A stretch of 6,832 nucleotides of DNA from Anaerolineae bacterium (GCA_030598425.1 JAUVPY010000137.1:1-6832), one strand, 5' to 3'. Counted from the first letter of the stretch, positions 1 to 5,630 are shown. The notes: generated by a model not told the origin, from the sequence alone. A program made the numbers and translations.

Positions 1-2
1 AC

Positions 3-1208
3 GAGTTGCTGACTTACGAGGTGCGTATCACAAACTCTGGCACGAACGCCGCCACGGGGTTGGTCATCACGGACGTGCTGACCTCCGACGTAACACTGGC
101 CGGCAGCGTCACACCCGGCCCTGACAGCGGCGACGACCAGACCCTGGTCTGGAATGACGTGACTATCTCACCAGGCGGCGTCTTCGACATTACGATCCCG
201 GTCAGGGTCGCGTCTGATGTGGCGGACGGCACAGTCCTTGAAAACACAGCCACCGTCTCGTACATGAATGCGGCTGGTCACACCTATTCTGACAAAACAG
301 CTACCGACACAACCACTGTCGAGATTCTCCCCACTGAATTGGCGTTGAGTAAGACGGCAGAGGACTTGAACGGCCCGCCTACGGCTATTGGCGATGCAAT
401 TCTCTACACATTGCAGGTGACCAACACCGGCACTTTCACCGCCTACAACGTTGTTGTCACCGACGATCTGCCTGATTTGGTGACCTGCCAGGCGGTTTCA
501 GGAGACAACGCGCCTGGCGGTTGTGCTGATCCACTGGTGTGGACGATCCCCAGTTTGGCTCAGGGTGCCACGGCCTCCCTGTACATCACGGTGACCATTG
601 ATGAGGCGGCTTTGGGAGAATCAATCATCAACACCGCCAGCGTGATAGGTGATAACGTGCCCAACCCGCCCGACGACCCGACGCCGGTTTGTCCCGATGG
701 CAGTCCATCCGTCGGCGGGGTATGTCCGAACATACCTGTGCCTGGCACCTCCCTGGCCCTGTCCAAGACGGCGGAGGATGTGGATGGCCCGCCTGTGCTG
801 GTCGGCGATACGATTCGCTACACATTGCAGGTCACCAACACAGGTACGTACACGGCCTATAACGTGATCGTCACCGATGATCTGCCCGATCAAGTCACCT
901 GCCGGGATGTCTGGGGTGACAATGCGCCTGCTGTTTGTGCGGATCCATTGGTTTGGAGCATCCCCAGCCTGGCGCCCGACGCCACAGCCTCATTGTACAT
1001 CGACGTGACCATCAATCGCGGCAGCGAGGGACAATCGATCATCAACACCGCCAGCGTGATCGGCGGCAACGTTCCTAACCCGCCCGATGACCCGACGCCG
1101 GTCTGTCCGGATGGTAGTGTGCCCGCAGATGGGATTTGCGAGTTTCCTCCAGAGCCAGCTCCGGGAGTCGGCATCTTTCTGCCAATCGTTCTCAAGAATT
1201 CCAAGTAG
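3..1208 (+). CDS. C-terminal part of a secreted/surface DUF11-repeat protein (5' end outside window)
   Basis: The reading frame is open at the left edge and stops at the TAG at 1206-1208. The first visible residues (ELLTYEVRITNSG) are already inside a domain, so the TTG at position 6 is not a credible start. Numbering from that TTG, three DUF11-like beta-sandwich units are visible: a partial one at about residues 1-108, then two closely similar units from residues 112 and 250, each opening with LALSKTAED and containing YTLQVTNTGT and SIINTASVIG. DUF11 domains are known from extracellular bacterial and archaeal proteins. Each full repeat has two cysteine pairs (C161/C173 and C229/C240; C299/C311 and C367/C378), suggesting disulfides and export. 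The protein ends in a Pro-rich linker and GIFLPIVLKNSK, a possible C-terminal sorting or anchoring tail. No enzyme domain is visible. It is an adhesin, S-layer or cell-surface structural protein by inference, and seems unrelated to the downstream operon. Confidence 0.85.
   Translation, partial: ELLTYEVRITNSGTNAATGLVITDVLTSDVTLAGSVTPGPDSGDDQTLVWNDVTISPGGVFDITIPVRVASDVADGTVLENTATVSYMNAAGHTYSDKTATDTTTVEILPTELALSKTAEDLNGPPTAIGDAILYTLQVTNTGTFTAYNVVVTDDLPDLVTCQAVSGDNAPGGCADPLVWTIPSLAQGATASLYITVTIDEAALGESIINTASVIGDNVPNPPDDPTPVCPDGSPSVGGVCPNIPVPGTSLALSKTAEDVDGPPVLVGDTIRYTLQVTNTGTYTAYNVIVTDDLPDQVTCRDVWGDNAPAVCADPLVWSIPSLAPDATASLYIDVTINRGSEGQSIINTASVIGGNVPNPPDDPTPVCPDGSVPADGICEFPPEPAPGVGIFLPIVLKNSK
339..1139 (+). 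repeat. Two in-frame tandem coding repeats, 414-bp period
   Basis: The segments starting at 339 and 753 encode matching units of 138 residues. They are alike at the DNA level as well: for example, ATCATCAACACCGCCAGCGT appears in both, as does the block encoding NPPDDPTPVCPDG. The cysteine spacing is identical in both units (12 residues between the first pair, 11 between the second). The second unit is cut short after its last cysteine, where the C-terminal linker begins. This points to relatively recent internal duplication or recombination, and makes the region prone to copy-number change and misassembly. Confidence 0.85.
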
Positions 1209-1256
1209 TGGCCACAGCCTTTTCTCGGCTAGATCGGCCTGCCAGACGTTAAACTC

Positions 1257-1345
1257 CGAAGTGCAACGCACCTTGCGAAGTCCCGCGAACGCGGGGTGAA
1301 GCACCCCTGAAGCGTAGCGCAAGGGGCAGAGTGCGTTGCACTTCG
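1257..1345. repeat. Nested palindromic element bounded by perfect 15-bp inverted repeats
   Basis: CGAAGTGCAACGCAC at 1257-1271 is the exact reverse complement of 1331-1345. Inside it, CTTGCG (1272-1277) pairs with CGCAAG (1318-1323). The centre can form either CCCGC-GAAC-GCGGG (1282-1295) or GGGGTG-AAG-CACCCC (1293-1307), which exclude each other. The outer stem is followed by CGCGTTTTT, so a transcript could fold and end here. It looks like a dispersed intergenic palindromic repeat (REP/MITE-like) that may also serve as the terminator of the surface-protein gene. Only one copy is in the window, so dispersal is inferred. Confidence 0.65.
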
Positions 1346-1376
1346 CGCGTTTTTCAGACGCGCCCCCCCATTTTTT
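1345..1376 (+). terminator. Possible terminator hairpin with C7 and T6 runs
   Basis: GCGCGT (1345-1350) can pair with ACGCGC (1358-1363) around a 7-base loop. It is followed by a C run ending at 1369, one A, and T6 at 1371-1376. The T tract starts 8 bases past the stem, farther than in a canonical intrinsic terminator, so the call is weak. It could act together with the larger palindrome just upstream to insulate the next promoter from read-through. Confidence 0.35.
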
Positions 1377-1388
1377 AAGGTAGACCTA

Positions 1389-1417
1389 TTGACAGTGCGC
1401 AAATAGTATGTTATGAT
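1389..1417 (+). promoter_or_regulatory. Strong sigma-70 promoter of the lacI-type gene
   Basis: The -35 box TTGACA (1389-1394) is a perfect consensus match. It is followed by an optimal 17-bp spacer and a -10 box TATGAT (1412-1417), one base from consensus. Transcription would start near 1423-1426, giving a leader of roughly 110 bases before the regulator's ATG at 1533. A near-consensus promoter without need of an activator is what one expects for a gene controlled by repression. Confidence 0.85.
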
Positions 1418-1420
1418 CGA

Positions 1421-1447
1421 TCTACACGAGTAGACATCACGAGTAGA
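1421..1447. promoter_or_regulatory. Operator-like repeats over the predicted transcription start
   Basis: TCTAC (1421-1425) and GTAGA (1430-1434) form an inverted repeat with a 4-base centre, and CACGAGTAGA occurs twice as a direct repeat (1425-1434 and 1438-1447, 13 bp apart). A further GTAGA lies just upstream of the -35 box at 1380-1384. The position, directly after the -10 box, is where a repressor would block initiation, so autorepression by the downstream LacI-type protein is likely. The site lacks the long, central-CG palindrome common for this family, so the binding protein is inferred. Confidence 0.5.
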
Positions 1448-1482
1448 TTTCCTCTTTTCCCAATTTCTCTTTGATCCTCAGC

Positions 1483-1511
1483 GCAGGGCAGGTGCACCTG
1501 CGGTGTCCTGC
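1483..1511. promoter_or_regulatory. Leader palindrome (second operator or mRNA hairpin)
   Basis: GCAGGTGCACCTGC at 1488-1501 is a perfect 14-bp palindrome. It is nested within an outer GCAGG (1483-1487) and CCTGC (1507-1511) pair. It lies about 60 bases after the predicted transcription start and ends 31 bases before the regulator ATG. It could be a downstream operator for a dimeric repressor or a leader RNA hairpin; the sequence does not decide between them. Confidence 0.45.
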
Positions 1512-1532
1512 TTAGCAACAAGGGCGTGAATA

Positions 1533-2537
1533 ATGGCAAAGCGGCCAACACGTGACGACGTTGCCAGACTTGCGGGCGTATCGGCCGCAACTGTATCCTA
1601 CGTGATCAATGATGGACCTCGTCCGGTTTCCGAGGAGACCCGAGCACGGGTCTTGGATGCCGTCGAGCAACTCGGTTACCGGCCCCACGCAATCGCCCGC
1701 AGCCTCAAGACAGGCCGCACCCGCACGGTGGGCCTGCTGATCCCAACCCTACTAAGCCCTGGCTTTGCCTACTTGATTAACGAAGTCGAGGACTGCCTGG
1801 CCGATCACGATTATGCGCTGGTATTGGCCAGCAGCCACGAAGATGGCGACCGCGAAAGCCGCGTGCTGGACGTGATGCTGTCCCAGTCCATCGCTGGCTT
1901 GCTGTATACCCCATCCTTCCCGGGACTTCGTGATCAGGTGTTGCGACTTATCAGCGACGGCGTGCCGGTCGTTTTTGTAGACCGCCACATCCCCGGCGTG
2001 CCGGCCGACACCGTTATGACGGACAACGTCAAGGCCGGCCGGCAGGCGACTGAACACCTTATCCAGCAGGGCTGTCGCCACATCGTCTGCGTTTCCTTCA
2101 GCCACGAAGCATCGGCGGCGGTGGACCGTGTTGAGGGTTACCGCCAGGCGATGCGGCAGCACGGCCTTCCCGTGGACGAGAAGATGATCCTGGTGATCCC
2201 TGACCCGGCCGGTGAAACGGGAATGTCAGCCTTGTTCGAGTATAGTGACACTTGCGGATTGCCTGACGGTATCATGTGCAACAACCAGACACATACCATC
2301 GGGGTTTTGAAGGCACTCAGAGCGCGTGGCGTGCGTGTTGGCGACCAGGTTGCCGTCATCGGTGGCTTCTTCGTCTCCCCCTGGGACACTCTCATCGAGC
2401 CGCCATTGCCGTTGGTGAATCAAGATATGCAGTGCATGGCGCGCAAGGCGGTTGAGTTTCTGATGCAGCGTCTGGGTGGTGATGACTCGCCGCCCCGCGT
2501 GGTGTTGCTCGACCCGGAGCTTATCGTGATGTCATAG
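1533..2537 (+). CDS. LacI-family transcriptional regulator
   Basis: This 334-residue protein has the usual LacI-family length and layout. The N-terminal helix-turn-helix lies at about residues 6-30 (TRDDVARLAGVSAATVSYVI), followed by the conserved block ending YRPHAIARSL. The hinge helix (51-61) contains Leu58, the position that inserts into the minor groove in this family. Residues 65-334 form the periplasmic-binding-protein-like effector domain, starting at TVGLLIP, with VDRHIPG at 149-155 and DRVEGYRQAM further on. The start at 1533 has a modest AGGG ribosome site at 1521-1524 and gives the standard N-terminus. It is cytoplasmic and probably represses its own promoter and possibly the downstream operons. 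Oddly, the usual ND of the effector region is NN (250-251), and the usual GFDD is GGFF (277-280), so the ligand may be atypical. Family assignment is firm; effector and targets are unknown. Confidence 0.95.
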   Translation: MAKRPTRDDVARLAGVSAATVSYVINDGPRPVSEETRARVLDAVEQLGYRPHAIARSLKTGRTRTVGLLIPTLLSPGFAYLINEVEDCLADHDYALVLASSHEDGDRESRVLDVMLSQSIAGLLYTPSFPGLRDQVLRLISDGVPVVFVDRHIPGVPADTVMTDNVKAGRQATEHLIQQGCRHIVCVSFSHEASAAVDRVEGYRQAMRQHGLPVDEKMILVIPDPAGETGMSALFEYSDTCGLPDGIMCNNQTHTIGVLKALRARGVRVGDQVAVIGGFFVSPWDTLIEPPLPLVNQDMQCMARKAVEFLMQRLGGDDSPPRVVLLDPELIVMS

Positions 2538-2540
2538 CTG

Positions 2541-2555
2541 CATAGCCCCGCTATG
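2541..2555 (+). other. Small hairpin between lacI-type and MBL genes
   Basis: CATAGC (2541-2546) and GCTATG (2550-2555) form a 6-bp stem with a CCC loop. It sits just after the regulator stop codon and just before the AAAGGGAG ribosome site (2558-2565) of the next gene. There is no T tract, so it is not a terminator. It may set mRNA processing or the translation ratio of the two genes. Confidence 0.4.
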
Positions 2556-2571
2556 TGAAAGGGAGAATCAA

Positions 2572-3330
2572 ATGACAGTCAAAATCCAGTTCTTCGGTTT
2601 CGCCGCTTACAAAATAACGATCAGTGACGGGACAAACGTCGTCATTGATCCCTACTTGAATGACAACCCGGTTTCCCCGATCAAGGCAAAAGATTTGGAC
2701 AAAGTAGATTTGCTGCTTCTCACCCACAATGCCTACGATCATTTAGGCGATGCGCCTGAGATCATCCGCCGCGACAAGTGCCCGGTGATATGTGCCAAAG
2801 ACGTGGTTCACGCTTTAACCACGCTGCACGACATTGACCCAGACCTGATGCGGGTGACCATCTGGGGCATGGCGATGGAAGTTCTCGGGGTGGGCGTGCG
2901 GCCCATTGAGAGCCACCATTGGTCCTTCGGGGTCACGCCCGATGGAGACTTGTTATCTGGGCCGGCGATGGGCTTTATCCTCGAAGCCGCGCCGGACGTG
3001 CGCATCTATCACCCCGGCGACACAGCCATCACCTATGATATGAAGCTGTGGGGCGAACTCTACAAGCCGACGGTGGGCCTTATGCACGTCACGCTGCCGG
3101 AGGGCTCGCTGCCACATATGGAGTGCTATCGCTGTGGCGAACTCACCGTGTATGAGACCCTTTTGGCCAGCCAGTGGTTGGGGCTAGATCACGTTATCGC
3201 CAGTCATTATGCCGACCCTGAGAATGAAGATGTTAAGCAATTCCTCAGCCTCGCCACAGAAGCGGCAGAATCGGGCGGGTATAGCCCGAAGGTTTCGGTT
3301 ATGAAACCGGGAGAAGTCATCGAACTATAG
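2572..3330 (+). CDS. Metallo-beta-lactamase-fold hydrolase-like protein (COG2220/UPF0173-like)
   Basis: This 252-residue cytoplasmic protein has the order of motifs of the COG2220 family, which includes UPF0173 metal-dependent hydrolases and the UlaG lactonase: VVIDPYL (23-29), LLLTHNAYDHLGD (48-60), ESHHWS (113-118), MGFILE (133-138), IYHPGDT (145-151) and ASHY (210-213). Likely metal ligands are H52, D56, H57, H115 or H116, D150 and H212. The second His of the classical HxHxDH motif is Ala54, so one site-1 ligand is missing. A HxxCxxC stretch at H182/C185/C188 is an unusual extra cluster. A strong ribosome site (AAAGGGAG, 2558-2565) fixes the start. It lies 34 bp after the regulator and is probably co-transcribed with it. 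A lactonase or other hydrolase acting on a sugar-derived metabolite would fit the context, but the substrate is unknown and catalysis itself is uncertain. Confidence 0.85.
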   Translation: MTVKIQFFGFAAYKITISDGTNVVIDPYLNDNPVSPIKAKDLDKVDLLLLTHNAYDHLGDAPEIIRRDKCPVICAKDVVHALTTLHDIDPDLMRVTIWGMAMEVLGVGVRPIESHHWSFGVTPDGDLLSGPAMGFILEAAPDVRIYHPGDTAITYDMKLWGELYKPTVGLMHVTLPEGSLPHMECYRCGELTVYETLLASQWLGLDHVIASHYADPENEDVKQFLSLATEAAESGGYSPKVSVMKPGEVIEL

Positions 3331-3332
3331 AG

Positions 3333-3371
3333 GACGCGTCATAGTTGACGCGTCAGCTATGAAAAGCTGAC
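3333..3371. other. Two overlapping, mutually exclusive hairpins after the MBL gene
   Basis: GACGCGTC occurs at 3333-3340 and 3347-3354. Being self-complementary, the two copies pair around a 6-base loop. The second copy shares bases with another stem, GTCAGCT (3352-3358) with AGCTGAC (3365-3371), so only one can form fully. No T run follows, which argues against a standard intrinsic terminator. It could be a 3'-end stabiliser, a Rho-dependent end, or an alternative-fold switch before the dehydrogenase operon. Confidence 0.4.
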
Positions 3372-3447
3372 CTGCTGGTAGGGCACGTTTCCATGCGTGC
3401 AGGTTGTCGTTCGTCGAAGCTGCGCAGCCACCCATCGCATAGGGTAC

Positions 3448-3475
3448 AGTTCCCACGAGTTCCCATAAGTTCCTA
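3448..3475. promoter_or_regulatory. Three 8-bp direct repeats at exact 10-bp spacing upstream of E1-alpha
   Basis: AGTTCCCA (3448-3455), AGTTCCCA (3458-3465) and AGTTCCTA (3468-3475) are spaced exactly one helical turn apart, ending 52 bases before the E1-alpha start. In-phase short repeats are typical of sites bound cooperatively on one DNA face. The base segment CACGAGT (3454-3460) also appears within the repeats after the regulator's promoter. No sigma-70 promoter near here is good enough to call, which would suit an activator-dependent promoter. The binding protein is unknown. Confidence 0.45.
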
Positions 3476-3512
3476 TGTCAGATGCTTAGTTCGAAGCACA
3501 TTTAGTTTAATT

Positions 3513-3519
3513 GGGAGGT
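3513..3519 (+). promoter_or_regulatory. Strong ribosome binding site that decides the E1-alpha start
   Basis: GGGAGGT lies 8 bases before the ATG at 3528. This supports the longer protein with its extra N-terminal residues over the in-frame ATG at 3552, which has no purine-rich site at a suitable distance. The adjacent ATG at 3531 is a possible alternative with slightly longer spacing. Confidence 0.75.
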
Positions 3520-3527
3520 AAATCCTT

Positions 3528-4610
3528 ATGATGAGAACATGTTCAATTACTATGGAAGAGTCCGAGGCGGTCCTGGAGGAATTCAAAAAAGAAGTTCTGG
3601 CTTCTATGGAACCTCCTCCCGGACTTTCCGTCGAAGGTCAACTGGAGATCTACAGGAAGATGGCCGTAATCCGCGTCTTTGATACCCGTGTCAAGGAGTT
3701 GTGGAAGCAAAACTTCATCTACGGCCTGGCGCATTCGTACGTGGGAGCCGAGGCGATCGGCGTCGGGGCGTGTGCCGCGCTGCGCGATGGCGATTACATC
3801 ACCAGTACCCACCGTGGTCACGGACACACCATTGCTATGGGCGGCGATCTTAAGAAGATGATGGCCGAATTAATGGGCAAGTACGACGGTTATTGCCGTG
3901 GCAAAGGTGGTTCCATGCACATCGCGGCAGTGGACGAGGGTATGCTGGGCGCAACGGGCATCGTGGGCAGTGGTATGCCGATCGCCGTCGGCGCCGGGTT
4001 GACCGCGAGCGTTCTGAAGAAGGATTTCGTGACCGTCTGTTTTCACGGAGACGGCGGGACCAACCAGGGTATCTGGCATGAGTCCATCAACCTGTCTTCG
4101 ACGTGGGACCTGCCGGTCATTTTCCTGTGTGAGAACAACCAATGGGCCATCAGCTTCCCTTACAGTCAGGCGGCCAAGAATCCGAGGGTCGCTGATCGAG
4201 CCATTGGCTACGGTATCCCCGGTGTTACGGTGGATGGGTTCAATGTCTTTTCCGTGTACGCGGCTGTCAAAGAAGCGGCCGATCGGGCGCGAAACGGAGA
4301 AGGCCCAACCCTGATCGAGGCCAAGTTCTACCGCTACATCGGGCATTTCGTGGCCGACGATGAGCATTATCGGGACTTGGCGAGCAATGAGCCCTGGGGG
4401 GAGCTGGATCCGGTTCGCAGAATGGCCGACTATCTGGTCGAATCGGGTACCGCCAGCCAGGAAGAGGTAGAAAACATTTACGTGGAGGCCCAAACGGCGG
4501 TGGAGGAAGCGATTGAATATGCCAAGCAGGCCCCGGAGCCGTCTCCAGACACGCTGTACGAAGGGCTTTACTCCCCCGAATTCTTGCAGAGCCGAGGTGA
4601 AGACATATGA
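3528..4610 (+). CDS. acoA: Thiamine-diphosphate-dependent dehydrogenase E1 component, alpha subunit (acetoin/pyruvate dehydrogenase type)
   Basis: This 360-residue protein is the alpha subunit of an alpha2-beta2 E1 enzyme that cleaves a 2-oxoacid or acetoin on thiamine diphosphate and passes the acyl group to the E2 lipoyl arm. The cofactor-binding motif runs from GDG (174-176) to ENN (202-204). HRGHGH (95-100) and GKGGSMHI (125-132) are further family motifs. The active-site loop reads YRYIGHF (268-274), with His273 the expected catalytic-loop histidine. Phe follows it where mitochondrial PDH has a regulatory Ser, so it looks closer to AcoA than to PDHA. The ribosome site GGGAGGT (3513-3519) best fits ATG 3528; a second in-frame ATG follows at once and another at codon 9. 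About 30 extra N-terminal residues precede the usual family start. It overlaps the E1-beta gene by 4 bases. Substrate (acetoin, pyruvate or another oxoacid) is not settled by sequence; the symbol is provisional. Confidence 0.9.
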   Translation: MMRTCSITMEESEAVLEEFKKEVLASMEPPPGLSVEGQLEIYRKMAVIRVFDTRVKELWKQNFIYGLAHSYVGAEAIGVGACAALRDGDYITSTHRGHGHTIAMGGDLKKMMAELMGKYDGYCRGKGGSMHIAAVDEGMLGATGIVGSGMPIAVGAGLTASVLKKDFVTVCFHGDGGTNQGIWHESINLSSTWDLPVIFLCENNQWAISFPYSQAAKNPRVADRAIGYGIPGVTVDGFNVFSVYAAVKEAADRARNGEGPTLIEAKFYRYIGHFVADDEHYRDLASNEPWGELDPVRRMADYLVESGTASQEEVENIYVEAQTAVEEAIEYAKQAPEPSPDTLYEGLYSPEFLQSRGEDI

Positions 4611-5584
4611 GCAGGGTTATGACCATCAAGCAGGCGTTAAACGAAGCGCTGTTCGAGGAAATGCGGCGCGATGAAACTGTCATCCTTATGGGATGCGATG
4701 TCGCCATTCGTGGCAATCCTTTCGGGGTCACCAAAGGATTATACGAAGAATTTGGCCCTGATAGGGTGCGGGACACCCCCATCTCTGAGGCGGCCATTAT
4801 CGGAGCCTGTCTGGGGGCGGCTGCCACGGGGCTGCGCCCGATAGGTGAGATTCTCTTTTCGGATTGGATCACCATTGGCATGGACCAGTTAGTGAACCAG
4901 ATTGCCAAGATCAGGTATATGTTTGGCGGCAGGATCGAGGTGCCGATGGTCATTCGAGCCCCAGTAGGAGCGGGCGGTGGTCAGGCGGCTCAGCACTCCC
5001 AATCCTTTGAGTCCTGGTTTAGCCACGTCCCGGGCTTGCAGGTCGTTTTGCCCATTACGCCGTATGACGTCAAAGGTCTGCTCAAGACGGCCATCCGCAG
5101 CAACGATCCGGTGCTCTTCTTTGAACACAAACGAGGTTACGAGATCCAGGGCGAGGTGCCGGAAGAGGACTACGCCATCCCCTTTGGCGAAGCGGTTGTC
5201 CGGCGCGAAGGCTCCGACGTGACCATCGTGGCGGTATCGATCATGGTGCACCGGGCCCTGGCGGCTGCTGAGGAACTCAGCCAGATGGGCATCGAATGTG
5301 AGGTAATCGACCCCCGCACCGTCTACCCAATTGACTACGACACGGTGATTGAATCGGTGGCCAAGACCCACCGGCTGGTGGTGACCCACGAGTCCAATCG
5401 GCGCAGCGGAATTGGTGCGGAGATTGTCTCTCAGGTTACGGAGCGGGCATTTGAAGAGTTGGACGAAAGACCGGTAATTGTTGCCGGGCTGAACGTACCC
5501 ATGCCCTACAACAGGACGCTCGAGTCGATGGTGATCCCGAATGAAGAGCGGGTGAGAGACGCAGTCTTGGAGTTGATGGATTGA
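4607..5584 (+). CDS. acoB: Thiamine-diphosphate-dependent dehydrogenase E1 component, beta subunit (acetoin/pyruvate dehydrogenase type)
   Basis: This 325-residue protein has normal length for an E1-beta subunit. An N-terminal pyrimidine-binding transketolase-like domain (about 5-180) carries DTPISEAAIIG, where Glu61 is the conserved residue that activates the thiamine aminopyrimidine, and QHSQSFESW with His130 at the active-site position. PYDVKGLL and PVLFFEHKRGY complete the domain. The C-terminal transketolase domain (about 195-320) contains EVIDPRTVYPID and VVTHESNRRSG, the region that contacts the partner subunit and E2. The ATG lies inside the ATGA overlap with the E1-alpha stop, indicating translational coupling and equal subunit production. 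No key residue is missing. Known homologues include AcoB, PdhB and BkdB; the alpha partner favours the acetoin-type label, but this subunit alone does not reveal the substrate. Confidence 0.92.
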   Translation: MSRVMTIKQALNEALFEEMRRDETVILMGCDVAIRGNPFGVTKGLYEEFGPDRVRDTPISEAAIIGACLGAAATGLRPIGEILFSDWITIGMDQLVNQIAKIRYMFGGRIEVPMVIRAPVGAGGGQAAQHSQSFESWFSHVPGLQVVLPITPYDVKGLLKTAIRSNDPVLFFEHKRGYEIQGEVPEEDYAIPFGEAVVRREGSDVTIVAVSIMVHRALAAAEELSQMGIECEVIDPRTVYPIDYDTVIESVAKTHRLVVTHESNRRSGIGAEIVSQVTERAFEELDERPVIVAGLNVPMPYNRTLESMVIPNEERVRDAVLELMD

Positions 5585-5630
5585 CTCAGATTTCCGAAGT
5601 CTGGCAAAGCTAGAGGAGAAGGGACCGGTT

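Larger units (their letters stand above)
1209..1532. other. Gene-free region with palindromic element, promoter, operator-like repeats and leader
   Basis: I see no credible coding sequence on either strand across these 324 bases. The short frames that cross it are overlap artefacts with no ribosome site or recognisable protein. In order, it holds a nested inverted-repeat element, a GC-rich hairpin with C and T runs, a strong sigma-70 promoter, repeats around the predicted transcription start, and a palindrome in the leader of the LacI-type gene. Each is listed separately. Confidence 0.8.

Noticed and set aside
6..8. TTG as a start codon for the surface protein
   Set aside because: The frame is open upstream to the window edge and the first residues are the middle of a DUF11 strand pattern (ELLTYEVRITNSG), so the gene begins outside the window.
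990..1322. A 110-residue minus-strand frame crossing the end of the surface gene and the palindromic element
   Set aside because: Its sequence comes from the antisense of the DUF11 repeats and the palindrome; it has no ribosome site or domain.
339..1345. CRISPR array or insertion sequence as explanation for the repeats
   Set aside because: The long repeats are in-frame protein domains, the palindrome occurs once, and no spacer pattern, transposase or target-site duplication is visible.
3381..3396. Sigma-54-like site (GGCACG...ATGC), considered because acetoin operons often use sigma-54
   Set aside because: The GG-to-GC distance is one base too long, the -12 element is imperfect, and no AcoR-type activator is present.
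3331..3527. Thiamine-pyrophosphate riboswitch before the thiamine-dependent E1 genes
   Set aside because: The conserved CTGAGA segment and the paired-arm layout of the THI element are not seen.
4267..4953. A 228-residue minus-strand frame across the E1-alpha/E1-beta junction
   Set aside because: It has no recognisable domain, and both + strand genes are clearly real here.
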